Positions 1 to 8,545 of a DNA stretch of 63,265 nt are shown here, piece after piece. The number at the start of each line of letters is the position of its first letter. The stretch's first letter is position 1. Source of the stretch: a virus; the IMG/VR virus record IMGVR_UViG_3300009414_000002, positions 1 to 63,265 of that record, one strand, 5' to 3'. Under the pieces are notes generated by a model that saw only the letters and a program-made list of their open reading frames with translations, made no database searches and was not told where the DNA came from. Both the position numbers and the translations under genes were made by a program.

Positions 1-123
1 AAAAGTCCAAGAAGCGCAAGATGTTGAAGAACAGTTTGCCGCTTGGTACGACAAGGGAATCATTGAACCGCCAGATCCGGGACTCGTTTCCCTAATCATC
101 GGCGCATCCCAGTCAAACATCGT
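1..123. repeat. Terminal overlap repeat, left copy
   Basis: These 123 bases are identical to 63143-63265. The reading frame of the portal gene runs continuously across the join, so this is most simply the overlap left by assembling a circular or circularly permuted genome. It need not be a physical terminal repeat. Confidence 0.95.
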
Positions 124-1615
124 ACCGCAGTGCATCGATGCAATCGCTCGCAATCAAGGCGGGTTTGGAATCGACATCGAGCCAACGTTTGACGATCCCG
201 ATACACCACCAGATGGGTCTGAAGACCAGAGGGAAATCCTCGAGAAGTTCGTTGCAACATCGTGCAGTCCGAGTACGTTCGAAAGCATCAGGGCGATGAG
301 AGATCGGGACCGCGAAGAACAAGGAAACGGGTATTTGGAGTTCAGAACCACCGTGGGCGGCGAACTTGCCGCAATGAACCACGTTCCCGGCTTCACCATG
401 CGAATGGCTGGACTGTCTGAGCCGATGGTGGTGGAAAAAGACTGGATGAACCCGAGAAACGGCAAAGTCCACAAACTCTCCAGAATCCATCGGTTCAGGA
501 AGTACGTCCAAGTTCCCGGCAACGTATACCCCGGAACAAAAGGCAAGTTCATTTTCTTCAAGGAGTTTGGAGATCCACGCTACTTGGACAAAACAACAGG
601 AGAGTGGTCCGAAAACCCAATCCCGATTGAGAGCCAAGCAACCGAAGTCCACCATTCAAAGCGCTACTGCTCCTTTTCAATCTACGGATTCCCCGCTTGG
701 GCATACATGGCACCTGAAGTCTCTTCGTTGAGGGAGTTCAGTGAACTGGTGTGGTACTGGTTCCGACAAGGTTGCATCGGGACGAAGTTGATTACGACTT
801 CCAATGGATACATCACGTCGAGGTCGAGGAAGAAACTCCAAGACGCACTGAACAATACGCGAGGGCTGCAGCAATCATTCGGAGTATTGTTTGCTGAAGC
901 AGTCGCAGCCAACCCAGAAGACCCTTGGGAAGACGACACGAGTGCTGGTAAGCGCCGTGGTAACGTTGTCCACGTCGATGATCTCCAAAGCGAACTCACT
1001 CACCGGTTGGTTTTGGATTACCAAAAAGCAATGCGACCAGTTGTTCGTTCCGCGTATCGGTTGCCGCCGACATACACTGGCGAAGCGCAGGAATACACCC
1101 GAGCGAGTGTCATTACGAGTCAAACGGTTGCTGAAGAGCAGGTGTTTTCGCCACTTCGCCGGGAAGACGATGCGTTTTTCAATGGCGAAATATTGTCTCG
1201 CCTTGGGGTGTGGCACTGGAAGATCAAGTCCCGTGGCCCACTTACGACAAACGATGTCGATGTGGCTATGGCAATGGCACCTTACACGCCGCTGTTGACC
1301 TTCCGCGCAGTGTCTCAAGCGGTGAAGGAACTTTCTGGAATTGAAATGCAGGTCCCAAATGAGCCGTGGACCAACTTGCCGCTGGAAGTTCTCAGGTCGA
1401 GATTGCGCTCAGGCGTTGAAGTGAACAAGCCGGTATCGGAAGGAGACATGATCTCGGATGAGGTCGTTGAAAAGTCCGCTTTGCGAGGTGATCGCGTCTA
1501 TCAACGCGCCGTTTCAATGATGCAAGGACAGCCGACATATGATAAGTCGGTCGATACGGAGCAGGGCGAGGAGATTTATCAGCACGTTCGTTCTTTGTTG
1601 GGACTCGACGACTGA
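2..1615 (+). CDS. Portal protein (PBSX-type), main part; start lies at 63042
   Basis: Forms the dodecameric portal at the capsid vertex, through which DNA is packaged and to which the neck attaches. The frame is open from base 2 and continues the segment at 63042-63265; joined, the protein is 571 aa, the usual size for portals. The segment PPDPGLVSLIIGASQSNIV followed by a charged helix, and KFIFFKEFGDPRYLD about 200 residues later, are typical of the PBSX/phage_portal_2 family. The C-terminal third is charged and probably forms the crown or barrel. It lies directly downstream of the terminase and methyltransferase genes, the expected packaging order. Confidence 0.88.
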   Translation, partial: KVQEAQDVEEQFAAWYDKGIIEPPDPGLVSLIIGASQSNIVPQCIDAIARNQGGFGIDIEPTFDDPDTPPDGSEDQREILEKFVATSCSPSTFESIRAMRDRDREEQGNGYLEFRTTVGGELAAMNHVPGFTMRMAGLSEPMVVEKDWMNPRNGKVHKLSRIHRFRKYVQVPGNVYPGTKGKFIFFKEFGDPRYLDKTTGEWSENPIPIESQATEVHHSKRYCSFSIYGFPAWAYMAPEVSSLREFSELVWYWFRQGCIGTKLITTSNGYITSRSRKKLQDALNNTRGLQQSFGVLFAEAVAANPEDPWEDDTSAGKRRGNVVHVDDLQSELTHRLVLDYQKAMRPVVRSAYRLPPTYTGEAQEYTRASVITSQTVAEEQVFSPLRREDDAFFNGEILSRLGVWHWKIKSRGPLTTNDVDVAMAMAPYTPLLTFRAVSQAVKELSGIEMQVPNEPWTNLPLEVLRSRLRSGVEVNKPVSEGDMISDEVVEKSALRGDRVYQRAVSMMQGQPTYDKSVDTEQGEEIYQHVRSLLGLDD

Positions 1616-1672
1616 TTCACGGTTTGCCCCCCACTCGCAGCAACGCAAAGCACGGACGAGGTAATTTGTTCC

Positions 1673-2107
1673 ATGAGCATATCCGACCCACAAACACAGA
1701 GCCCAATTTCCAAACAAACGCTTTCAACATGGTCTGCAATCGCAATTGCCGGTTTTACCGCATTTAGCGCTTACATGGGCCAGAAAGATACGCAACATTT
1801 CGCCATGTCCTTTGAAGGCGGTCATTACGAAGCCATTGTGGATCTACGCAGCAAAGTGGATTTTCTTTTTACCAAGGTGGTTGCGTGTGAAGAAGCCGTT
1901 CGTCCACCCGGACCAGCACAGGAGTCCCCACCAGACCCAGATGCGGGGTCCACGTCCACCGTTGATGCTTCGACATCCCCGGATGCCAAAAGCGATCCCG
2001 TAAAACCGGTTCCAGAGGAAACATCACTTATTCCAGTTCAGCAAGTTGTCCCATTCGACTTGGACGACCTTGGCAGGCCAAAGTGGAAACCAGTCAAACG
2101 GAAATAA
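1673..2107 (+). CDS. Small membrane-anchored protein of unknown function
   Basis: 144 aa. One hydrophobic stretch lies near residues 20-38 (TWSAIAIAGFTAFSAYMG). It is followed by a soluble, Pro/Asp/Ser-rich tail that is probably disordered. It sits between the portal and the minor head protein, and its end overlaps the next gene by 25 bases. The position suggests a virion-associated or injected protein, but no family was recognised. The ATG at 1673 has only a weak Shine-Dalgarno upstream. Confidence 0.6.
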   Translation: MSISDPQTQSPISKQTLSTWSAIAIAGFTAFSAYMGQKDTQHFAMSFEGGHYEAIVDLRSKVDFLFTKVVACEEAVRPPGPAQESPPDPDAGSTSTVDASTSPDAKSDPVKPVPEETSLIPVQQVVPFDLDDLGRPKWKPVKRK

Positions 2108-3009
2108 ATCCACCAAGAGGATCGTTTAGGGAATACGAACACTGGTTTTGGTCTGATGCCAAAGTGATGGCGTTTTCTCTGATTTCCAAAACGGATGAAG
2201 ACCCAACTCAAGCGGCTGGAGAGTCTCTTTATGAAGAGATGTGGTCGCTGTACAAGGCGTTTCTCGCTGCGGGCATAGCGACAGCAATTGCATACGCAAA
2301 GCGTCGTGGTTTGCACAAAACACTCCCAGAGGAGTTTGCGGCGATTGTTTCGTTGTCTTTCAAGGAGTTCCCAGAACAGCTTGTGGACCCAATGAAGCAA
2401 GCTCTTGGGATCGCAAACGCTGCAGGTCGCGCAACTGTTCCTGTCGCGGAGATCACGACTTCATTCAACATGGTTGACGCAAGGGCTGTTGATGCTCTTT
2501 CGCGTGGCATTCCGCTATGGGTAAGCGAAAAAATAAAACGAATGCGCCCCGAGATAGCTGATTTGGTCCGCAGGGAAGTTTTGGAGAAAGGTGTTCATCC
2601 AAGAGACTTGGTTCCGGCACTGAAAGACGCTCTCAATTTGAAACAAAAGCGTGACGATCTCTATTTCAGGTTTTTGGCTCACAACGCAGCAGCTTCAGCG
2701 CGGAATCTTGGGGTCATCCGGTCGATGGTCATGGTTGGCATTGAAACTTACATCATCTACACGCAACTCGATGAACGGGTTTGCCCGATTTGCGCTCCAA
2801 TGCACGGTCAGGTGTTTCGAGTGGAGCACGCCAAGACTCTTTTGCGTGCCATTGACATGGCGTCTAACCCAGAAGTGCTTGCAGATGTATGGCCTTGGCA
2901 TACTCGAACTTCCCCAAATCGCGAGTCCCCGGAAGACATTGTTAGTTTTGGTGGTCACGTCCCCCCATTCCACTTTGGATGCCGATGCTACATTTACGCT
3001 CAGCAATGA
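2083..3009 (+). CDS. Minor head / head morphogenesis protein (Mu F / SPP1 gp7 type)
   Basis: 308 aa. The C-terminus carries the metal-binding signature of this family: LDERVCPICAPMHGQ, then HVPPFHFGCRCYIY at the end, giving the CxxC...H...H..CxC arrangement seen in the phage Mu F-like domain. These proteins bind the portal inside the procapsid and help initiate head assembly. The mostly helical N-terminal part fits the family. The GTG at 2083 overlaps the preceding gene; an alternative start is the ATG at 2167. The gene directly follows portal, the usual order. Confidence 0.85.
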   Translation: METSQTEINPPRGSFREYEHWFWSDAKVMAFSLISKTDEDPTQAAGESLYEEMWSLYKAFLAAGIATAIAYAKRRGLHKTLPEEFAAIVSLSFKEFPEQLVDPMKQALGIANAAGRATVPVAEITTSFNMVDARAVDALSRGIPLWVSEKIKRMRPEIADLVRREVLEKGVHPRDLVPALKDALNLKQKRDDLYFRFLAHNAAASARNLGVIRSMVMVGIETYIIYTQLDERVCPICAPMHGQVFRVEHAKTLLRAIDMASNPEVLADVWPWHTRTSPNRESPEDIVSFGGHVPPFHFGCRCYIYAQQ

Positions 3010-3027
3010 AATGTTTTGGTTCGCATA

Positions 3028-3041
3028 CCGTATCGATACGG
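3028..3041. promoter_or_regulatory. Perfect 14-bp palindrome, possible operator
   Basis: CCGTATCGATACGG is its own reverse complement. It lies in the 178-bp gap between the minor head and protease genes, upstream of a promoter-like sequence. Parts of it recur at 53120-53131, where the adjoining tandem repeat is also shared. Confidence 0.45.
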
Positions 3042-3058
3042 ACTGCGCGTGGGTCAGG

Positions 3059-3078
3059 ACAGTACAGAACAGTACAGC
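3059..3078. repeat. Tandem 10-bp repeat ACAGTACAG(A/C)
   Basis: Two adjacent copies, ACAGTACAGA and ACAGTACAGC. The 14-mer ACAGAACAGTACAG inside it (3064-3077) occurs again in reverse orientation at about 53074-53087, also near a CGATACGG half-palindrome. This suggests a binding site for a phage or host regulator at both loci. Confidence 0.5.
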
Positions 3079-3091
3079 ACATTCAACAATG

Positions 3092-3121
3092 TTGACCGCA
3101 GGCCCGATTGCGCGGTAGTGT
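3092..3121 (+). promoter_or_regulatory. Candidate promoter TTGACC-18-TAGTGT
   Basis: A sigma-70-like -35 (TTGACC, 3092-3097) is separated by 18 bp from TAGTGT (3116-3121). The same arrangement, TTGACA-18-TAGAGT, occurs at 23393. It would start transcription about 60 nt upstream of the protease gene, so it may boost head gene expression. Confidence 0.4.
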
Positions 3122-3187
3122 ACGGTAGTCTTATGGTAGCGCTAGTCTTTGTTGACGGGAGAGCTTCAACGCTATACGGTGCGTCAC

Positions 3188-3703
3188 ATGAGCATTGCTG
3201 ATTATGTCGTCTCGGATGCCAGAGATGGTAAAAAACAATCTGAAGTTACTGTAACGCTCCGTCTGAAAACGTCGGATGCAAAGCTGAAGCAGTACACTTA
3301 TGAAGTGTACACGCCGTTTGACCCAAATGATCCGGCACTCGATCAGATCGACAATCATGGGGAGTTCATGCTCCCATCTCATTTGACCAAACTTGCTCAT
3401 GACTTCATTTCAAACTGCCGCGTGGTGAAGATCGATCACCAAGGCGAAGATCAGTTTGTTGATGTGGTTGAAAGTTGGATCAATGATGATAGAGTTCAGT
3501 CGCCCAATTTTTACCCGAACGCATGGGTGATCACGTTGAGCGCCGCTAGGGCACCGGACATTGCTGAAAAGATTGAAAACGGGGAACTTCCCGCCGTTTC
3601 CTTCAGCGCACTTGTCCATGAGCAAGAAGTTCGAATTCCTAGTGCAGAAATCCCAGATGACCCGTATGGTGGTAAGTACGACCATACACTGGCAGCCGTC
3701 TAA
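3188..3703 (+). CDS. Prohead protease, XkdF-like (Peptidase_S78_2 type)
   Basis: 171 aa. The segments YEVYTPFDPNDP, NHGEFMLPSHLTKLAHDF, FVDVVESWI, NAWVITLSA and ENGELPAVSFSALV follow the order of the XkdF-type phage serine protease domain. The His in NHGEF or in the IDHQGE segment and the Ser in VSFSA are candidates for the catalytic pair. In the classical XkdF arrangement an N-terminal SLVDxGAN-type segment precedes this domain; here that segment is in the next gene. I chose the ATG at 3188; a TTG at 3149 is possible. No strong Shine-Dalgarno is adjacent, which is odd for a structural operon. Confidence 0.72.
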   Translation: MSIADYVVSDARDGKKQSEVTVTLRLKTSDAKLKQYTYEVYTPFDPNDPALDQIDNHGEFMLPSHLTKLAHDFISNCRVVKIDHQGEDQFVDVVESWINDDRVQSPNFYPNAWVITLSAARAPDIAEKIENGELPAVSFSALVHEQEVRIPSAEIPDDPYGGKYDHTLAAV

Positions 3704-3704
3704 G

Positions 3705-5018
3705 ATGTCCAAAACGAGAAGTCAGAAAAGAACGGAATTCTCAGATGAGGATGGATTTCTCCGTCTTAAGCAACTCATTCCAATCATGGATGGGTCTGCT
3801 TTGGAACTTTCCTTGGTTGCGAACGGGGCGAACAATCGAGTTCTTGCCGTTGCGAAGAGGGATACCCCATCGGAAAGGTATCTCGCGACTGAAGTTAACA
3901 AAGCCAAGACCCCTCCCGAAGTTCAGGAAAAAATACGACTTCTCATCTCTGAGGGTCGATCTCCAGAACAAGCCACAGCTATTGCGTGGGATATGCACCG
4001 AGAGGGGAAACTTTCGACAAAAGCGGTGCTTGATGCCGTAGAGGATGACGGGCATATGTCTGACGATGCTTCCACTGAAGAAAAAGGTTGGCACGAGTAC
4101 GGAAAGAAGAAGAAGCCACGCGAAGAAGAAGACGTGGCTGAAAAAGGCGCAACCACGGAAGATTCGTTTGTTCCTTCTGAAGTTGACGACCCAGTCGGTG
4201 CTGGAACGGAACTCACCATTCCAATTCCTGTTGACAACCCTTCATGGTCAATGTCATTCAGGGGCAAGGTGAAGAACTTCATGAGTTCTTTGTTTTCGGG
4301 TTTTGAATCTGAGGCAAAAGAAAACATGATTCCTTTCGAGGAACTCTCTCAAGTTGAAGAAATCTATAAATCATTCGACAATGGATCTTCTTTACTTTGG
4401 GAAGTTACTCTCAATGTGCTTGCTTCCGATAATTATTCTCCAGAGAGTCGCTCCGTTTTCGTTTCGAAGGCGTGCGATGCTTTCAAGGATGATCTTTTGA
4501 GCAAGGTGGACTTCAGCGGACTATCTTCGGGCGCAGCCATTGCCATGTCTAAGGCAGTGAGCAAAGCCAGAGAGTTTGGTGGTCCTGATACTGTCATCAA
4601 CGTTTTGAAAAATTCTGTTGAGGAGGACGCGATGAACAAGGACGAGCTTACCGCCGCCATCTCGGAAGCAGTTAAGAGCCAAATGGAACCCATCCAGAAT
4701 GAGCTTGCGGCTGTTAAAGAAGAACTGTCTGCGGTGAAGAAAGCGTATGGGTTGCCTGACAATGCTCTCAGTGATCAGTTTGGTCATTTGATGGGAACTG
4801 CGGACGGCGCTGACCCAGAAAGCAAGATTTCCGGTGCCACTGCGGCGCAAGCAGTCAAGACCGATTTTGTTTCCAAGACCGATCTTGAAGCTGCAATGTC
4901 TCGGTTGGAAGGGATTGTGCTCGGCTCCAGTAGCCGAGAACCTGAAATTACCAACAAGACCCACAATGAGTTGACTTTGGCCGCTCTTGAAGGCGGGCCT
5001 TTCAACTTCCAAGGCTAA
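3705..5018 (+). CDS. Protease-associated / scaffold protein with XkdF-like N-terminus
   Basis: 437 aa, starting one base after the protease stop, so translationally coupled. Residues around 25-45 contain ALELSLVANGANNRVLAVAK, like the beginning of XkdF proteins. A segment IRLLISEGRSPEQATAIAWD resembles short helical repeats in other phage proteins. The middle is acidic and Lys-rich, and the last 128 residues form an alanine/glutamate-rich coiled-coil typical of scaffolds. The C-terminal part can also be made from an internal start (see 4632). Protease and scaffold segments just before the capsid gene indicate procapsid assembly and maturation. Confidence 0.68.
   Translation: MSKTRSQKRTEFSDEDGFLRLKQLIPIMDGSALELSLVANGANNRVLAVAKRDTPSERYLATEVNKAKTPPEVQEKIRLLISEGRSPEQATAIAWDMHREGKLSTKAVLDAVEDDGHMSDDASTEEKGWHEYGKKKKPREEEDVAEKGATTEDSFVPSEVDDPVGAGTELTIPIPVDNPSWSMSFRGKVKNFMSSLFSGFESEAKENMIPFEELSQVEEIYKSFDNGSSLLWEVTLNVLASDNYSPESRSVFVSKACDAFKDDLLSKVDFSGLSSGAAIAMSKAVSKAREFGGPDTVINVLKNSVEEDAMNKDELTAAISEAVKSQMEPIQNELAAVKEELSAVKKAYGLPDNALSDQFGHLMGTADGADPESKISGATAAQAVKTDFVSKTDLEAAMSRLEGIVLGSSSREPEITNKTHNELTLAALEGGPFNFQG
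4632..5018 (+). CDS. Nested in-frame scaffolding protein from an internal start
   Basis: An ATG at 4632 lies in the same frame as the 3705 gene and is preceded by GAGGAGG with 5-6 bases spacing, a much better ribosome site than that of the parent gene. The product is 128 aa: MNKDELTAAISEAVKSQMEP, then a heptad-rich helix, as in scaffolding proteins. This mirrors lambda C/Nu3, where the scaffold is the separately initiated C-terminus of the protease gene. Internal initiation is inferred from sequence only. Confidence 0.65.
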   Translation: MNKDELTAAISEAVKSQMEPIQNELAAVKEELSAVKKAYGLPDNALSDQFGHLMGTADGADPESKISGATAAQAVKTDFVSKTDLEAAMSRLEGIVLGSSSREPEITNKTHNELTLAALEGGPFNFQG

Positions 5019-5038
5019 AGGCCTTTTAGGAGAAGACA

Positions 5039-6328
5039 ATGCCCACGAATGGAGATATTTTGCGGGAAACCAATCAGGTGATGAGCCAGATTGGAATTGC
5101 CCAGAAGGCCGATGGCGTAAACGAGACATCAGCGCTCACAGCCGGTCAGTTTTCAAATCGCGCACAGGTTGAGCGGCTTGTTGACTTGACGGTGAATCTT
5201 GGTGGTTGGACCAGCGATCTTACCCGATTCGTTCGGTCTCAGCGTGCTGGTCAGATTCCTCGAGCAACAATCACCGAGCCGGTGACTGAAGCAACGTCGG
5301 AAAACGTCCTTGCCGCCAATGATTACCAGCGCATTGAGCCGGATTTCCTCAGCTACAACTGCCAGAAGCTCCATGTGAAGTGGGCCGTTACGCTTGAAGA
5401 GATCCGCGAAGCCGCAGCGTCGGGAACCCCGATGATTGGAAACGCAATTCAGCAGATGATGGCAAAAGCCATGATCAATGATCTTGCGCGTCTTTTCGTC
5501 ATGGGAGACAACACGCTCGGCTCATCCACAAAAGAAAACCGCCTTCTGAAACGTTGGGACGGTGCTTTCAAGCAGGCAAAGACAAGCGCAAACGTTCGCT
5601 ACCCGACCACTGCGACGGGCAAAGCGTTCGATGGTGCCATGTTCGATGCCATGTATGACACCCTTCCCGACAAGTACAAGCATGACGATGGCTTGAACTG
5701 GTGGATGGCATCGCGGCTTGATCAGAGTTGGCGTCAGTCTTTGACGACACTCAACCAAGCTCCTGCCAGCCAAGTTCCAAGCAATCTTCGCGACTCCGTG
5801 ATTCAATCCCGAACCGGCCCGCCTCCGCTCGGAATTCCTCTCACGGTTCTCCCGCAGATCCCGACCAATGACAAAGGAACGACCTTAGCCATTGCACCCA
5901 CATCGGTAGCCGATGATGGTGACGGGACCTGCACTGTTGTTCTGACAACCTTGCTGTCCGGCTCGGACTTTTCGGGTCGCCGGGTCAAGGTGACGAACCT
6001 CACGACCGGTCAGTCCGAAACGCTAGTTGTGTCATATCCTGCCACTGTGAACACCATTTACACGGCAGGAAGTCTGGGCCAGTCGACCATTTCGACTGTG
6101 GCTGCCGACTACACCATTGAGCTTGCGGACATGACGTTCAGTATGCTTCTGAATCCCAAGAATATGTTCCTCGTATTCTGCGATCAGATTCGGTCGTACC
6201 GGGACTGGAACCAAGAGCTTGAGCGATGGGAAATCGACGTTCACTATGAAGTGGACTGGGGTTGCTTCAACTGGGATGCAGTTGTCATCCAGCATGGAGT
6301 TCTCCCGTCGTCAATGCTCTGGGAGTAA
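5039..6328 (+). CDS. Major capsid protein (HK97 fold)
   Basis: 429 aa. It follows the scaffold gene with a strong AGGAG site. The order of segments fits an HK97-type shell protein: a helical N-arm, then a spine-helix/P-domain region with WAVTLEEIREAA and MINDLARLFVMGDNT, and a C-terminal beta-rich A-domain. Residues about 283-364 look like an inserted beta domain (SVADDGDGTCTV ... LGQSTISTVAADYTI). Closely related segments occur in the baseplate gpJ-like protein and in the tail fibre, so it is probably a surface-exposed module on the capsid. Confidence 0.85.
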   Translation: MPTNGDILRETNQVMSQIGIAQKADGVNETSALTAGQFSNRAQVERLVDLTVNLGGWTSDLTRFVRSQRAGQIPRATITEPVTEATSENVLAANDYQRIEPDFLSYNCQKLHVKWAVTLEEIREAAASGTPMIGNAIQQMMAKAMINDLARLFVMGDNTLGSSTKENRLLKRWDGAFKQAKTSANVRYPTTATGKAFDGAMFDAMYDTLPDKYKHDDGLNWWMASRLDQSWRQSLTTLNQAPASQVPSNLRDSVIQSRTGPPPLGIPLTVLPQIPTNDKGTTLAIAPTSVADDGDGTCTVVLTTLLSGSDFSGRRVKVTNLTTGQSETLVVSYPATVNTIYTAGSLGQSTISTVAADYTIELADMTFSMLLNPKNMFLVFCDQIRSYRDWNQELERWEIDVHYEVDWGCFNWDAVVIQHGVLPSSMLWE

Positions 6329-6338
6329 GGAGTAGCCA

Positions 6339-6875
6339 ATGGCTTCGCAACGCCTTTGCATTTATGAGTGTTTGGCCGCATCCAACATGGGAGCGGTCCG
6401 TGGCGAAACTCGTACCGTTGCAGAAGGTGGTGACGGTCAAAGGGACTTGGAGGCAAATCCAGCTTGGCAATTGGTCCGTGCAGTCGATCAGAATGATTAT
6501 GACGTTGCACGGAACCAAGCCATGTTGGAGGTCGAGATTCTTCGCGGGGAAATCTCTCGCAACGACAACGACAGCGCCAAAAAGACAATTGGGCGACTCA
6601 GTGACTACCTCACCGAGAAGTCCTCAAGTGCCGCAGCATCCAAGAGGGCAAAGAAAGAAGCTGAAGCAGCAACAAAGAAAAATGATGCTGAAAAAGCCTC
6701 TGAAGCCGCCGAAACGCCAGAATATGAGCTTCCGTCTCTGTCTCAAGTCGATGGCTTGAGAAAAACTGAACTCATAAGAGCACTTAGCAACTTGGGCGTT
6801 GCGGAGCCAGATGCAGCTACTCGTACCGTGAAAGAACTAAAGCGCGATCTCAAGGAAGCGCTGAACGACCAGTAA
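6339..6875 (+). CDS. Head-proximal protein with SAP-like C-terminus
   Basis: 178 aa with an AAGGAG site 8 bases before the ATG. Residues 75-135 are Lys/Ala/Glu-rich helix. The end, about residues 140-178 (GLRKTELIRALSNLGV ... VKELKRDLKEAL), resembles SAP/HeH-type small helical DNA-binding folds often found at the ends of phage head-completion proteins. Located between capsid and connector genes, so a virion or connector role is likely. The family was not recognised with certainty. Confidence 0.6.
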   Translation: MASQRLCIYECLAASNMGAVRGETRTVAEGGDGQRDLEANPAWQLVRAVDQNDYDVARNQAMLEVEILRGEISRNDNDSAKKTIGRLSDYLTEKSSSAAASKRAKKEAEAATKKNDAEKASEAAETPEYELPSLSQVDGLRKTELIRALSNLGVAEPDAATRTVKELKRDLKEALNDQ

Positions 6876-6896
6876 CTCTGGTTTTGGAGAATCGTC

Positions 6897-7454
6897 ATGC
6901 TGACACACAAGTTGAAGACAATTAGTCACTCCGACGCAGATGTGGGCGCTCGGTTTCAGGTATATGGGTTCCACATCACTGACGGCACTACACCAAGCAC
7001 CCAAGCCACCGGAGCGGGAAACCTCGCGGTTCGCGCAAACGTTGGTGAAGGGTACGTTGTGATCGATGGGCACTACCGTGAGCAGTTCCAGCCAATCATC
7101 GACAATAACATTGCCGCAGCATACGCTGCCGGTCTTGTTGCGGGTGGTGCTCGATATTTGAGCATTGCTGTGGTTGCGTGGCTGAACCGGCTTACCGGGA
7201 CAATCAACATCGGCACGTTCAAGGGCTCGCCTTCTACGACGGTTTTGGGTGGCATGGCATCGATGGCAACCATCTTGGGAGTGATTGGAACAGACAATCC
7301 GGCCATTGTCCTTGGTGACATCAACATGGATCGAACCGGAGACACGACCGTGACTCAAAGCGTGACTTACACTCGCCGGATTGGTTCTTTGTGGGACGGC
7401 ATTGTCTACAACGCCACTCCGTTTGCGGATACGAGCTTCACGGAAATGAACTAG
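6897..7454 (+). CDS. Putative head decoration or head-associated structural protein
   Basis: 185 aa, Ala/Gly/Thr-rich and predicted mostly beta. It has no membrane segment and no recognised domain. The segment GEGYVVIDGHYREQFQPI is distinctive. It lies between the SAP-like protein and the head-tail connector with GGAG before the ATG. Position and composition favour a capsid-bound protein. Function is not established from sequence. Confidence 0.55.
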   Translation: MLTHKLKTISHSDADVGARFQVYGFHITDGTTPSTQATGAGNLAVRANVGEGYVVIDGHYREQFQPIIDNNIAAAYAAGLVAGGARYLSIAVVAWLNRLTGTINIGTFKGSPSTTVLGGMASMATILGVIGTDNPAIVLGDINMDRTGDTTVTQSVTYTRRIGSLWDGIVYNATPFADTSFTEMN

Positions 7455-7481
7455 TCTCCGCTATGACCTTGGAGGCTGGCT

Positions 7482-8216
7482 GTGGCGAGGAACTATGTAG
7501 GGGAGTATTTTGATAACCACGGCGCGCTTAGAGCGTTGTGTGGATTCTCTGCTTCGTCGCCAACGGATGACGATCTGACGACTGCGACTGCGCGGGCCGT
7601 TCAAATCGCTGAAAAAGCGATGGGCGGTCAGCGTGGTTTCGCTGAAACCAAAACATTGATTGTGTTTGGAAGCGGCGTTCGCGACCTGTACGTTCCGTAT
7701 CCGTTGTATTCGATCACTAGCATTGCTGAAGAGAACAAGTCTGGCTTGCTTACTGCAGGCGCCACGACTGGCTACACGCTTCTTTCCACCACCGTCATGG
7801 CAGATGGTGGCTGGGATGAGTTTCGCGTGTATCCGAGGATTGAAAAATACGACAGGACCAGTAAATGGAGCAACCATTTGCGGTATACCATTATTGGTTC
7901 ATGGGGTATGGTCACCGAAGACGGAACGACGCCTGAAGACATGAAACTGGCACTCGCCCGCCTCGTGGTTTTGAATAGCCATGTGGCTGGGGATGAAGAG
8001 GCGATCTTTCGGCGTAAACTTGGTAATATCGTCACCCACAGGGTTGGCGGTAGAACGGTCAGATTCAGGGGCTCATCGGTTGGCAAGTCGAATTTGATTG
8101 CCGAGCGTTGGGTATGGGAAACGCTGATGTCTTACCGCGTCGATCACATCAGCAGCTCTTCGAAGAGGATTGAAGACGTTCAGGCTTCTAGGCAGGAGCA
8201 AAGGAAAGGAATTTAG
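7482..8216 (+). CDS. Head-tail connector / adaptor protein
   Basis: 244 aa starting at a GTG with GGAGG 6 bases upstream. The N-terminus (TATARAVQIAEKAMGGQRGF), then short beta strands (RDLYVPYPLYSITSIAEE) and later helices (MKLALARLVVLNSHVAGD) resemble the gp6/gp15-like adaptor family that sits below the portal. The gene is in the usual place, after the capsid and before the neck and tail genes. Assignment is by pattern and context. Confidence 0.6.
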   Translation: MARNYVGEYFDNHGALRALCGFSASSPTDDDLTTATARAVQIAEKAMGGQRGFAETKTLIVFGSGVRDLYVPYPLYSITSIAEENKSGLLTAGATTGYTLLSTTVMADGGWDEFRVYPRIEKYDRTSKWSNHLRYTIIGSWGMVTEDGTTPEDMKLALARLVVLNSHVAGDEEAIFRRKLGNIVTHRVGGRTVRFRGSSVGKSNLIAERWVWETLMSYRVDHISSSSKRIEDVQASRQEQRKGI

Positions 8217-8218
8217 TC

Positions 8219-8545
8219 ATGGCAGCAACTAAGAAGCGCGTTCACTTGAATCAGAGCCGAGAGGTTCTTTTTAGTTTCAACTCCACCGGGAGAACAGTCC
8301 GACTGGCTTCAACGGAAGTTCTTGACGAATGCGAACTCGAGGAGTTGGATGATGCGTGGGTTGAAGCCATTGAAGACGTAGACCCGCCTGCACCCAAAGA
8401 GACAGAGAAGAAAGCATCTTCCAAAAAGAAGAGGCGAGCAAAGAAGAAAGACGGAACGTATGTCGCAGATGATCCCGCGACACCCGATGTGAACGAAGCG
8501 TGGGAAGACGGGAAAGGTCCAAACGCAAAGGACAAAGGTAAGTAA
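8219..8545 (+). CDS. Small lysine/glutamate-rich protein
   Basis: 108 aa. The first half is ordinary; the middle is very basic (KKASSKKKRRAKKKDG) and the end is charged and probably disordered. Its stop codon overlaps the start of the next gene by one base (TAATG). It may be a minor virion protein or a DNA-binding packaging accessory. No family was recognised. Confidence 0.6.
   Translation: MAATKKRVHLNQSREVLFSFNSTGRTVRLASTEVLDECELEELDDAWVEAIEDVDPPAPKETEKKASSKKKRRAKKKDGTYVADDPATPDVNEAWEDGKGPNAKDKGK

Noticed and set aside
3133-3201. 22-residue leader peptide overlapping the protease start
   Set aside because: No ribosome site and too short to tell from chance.
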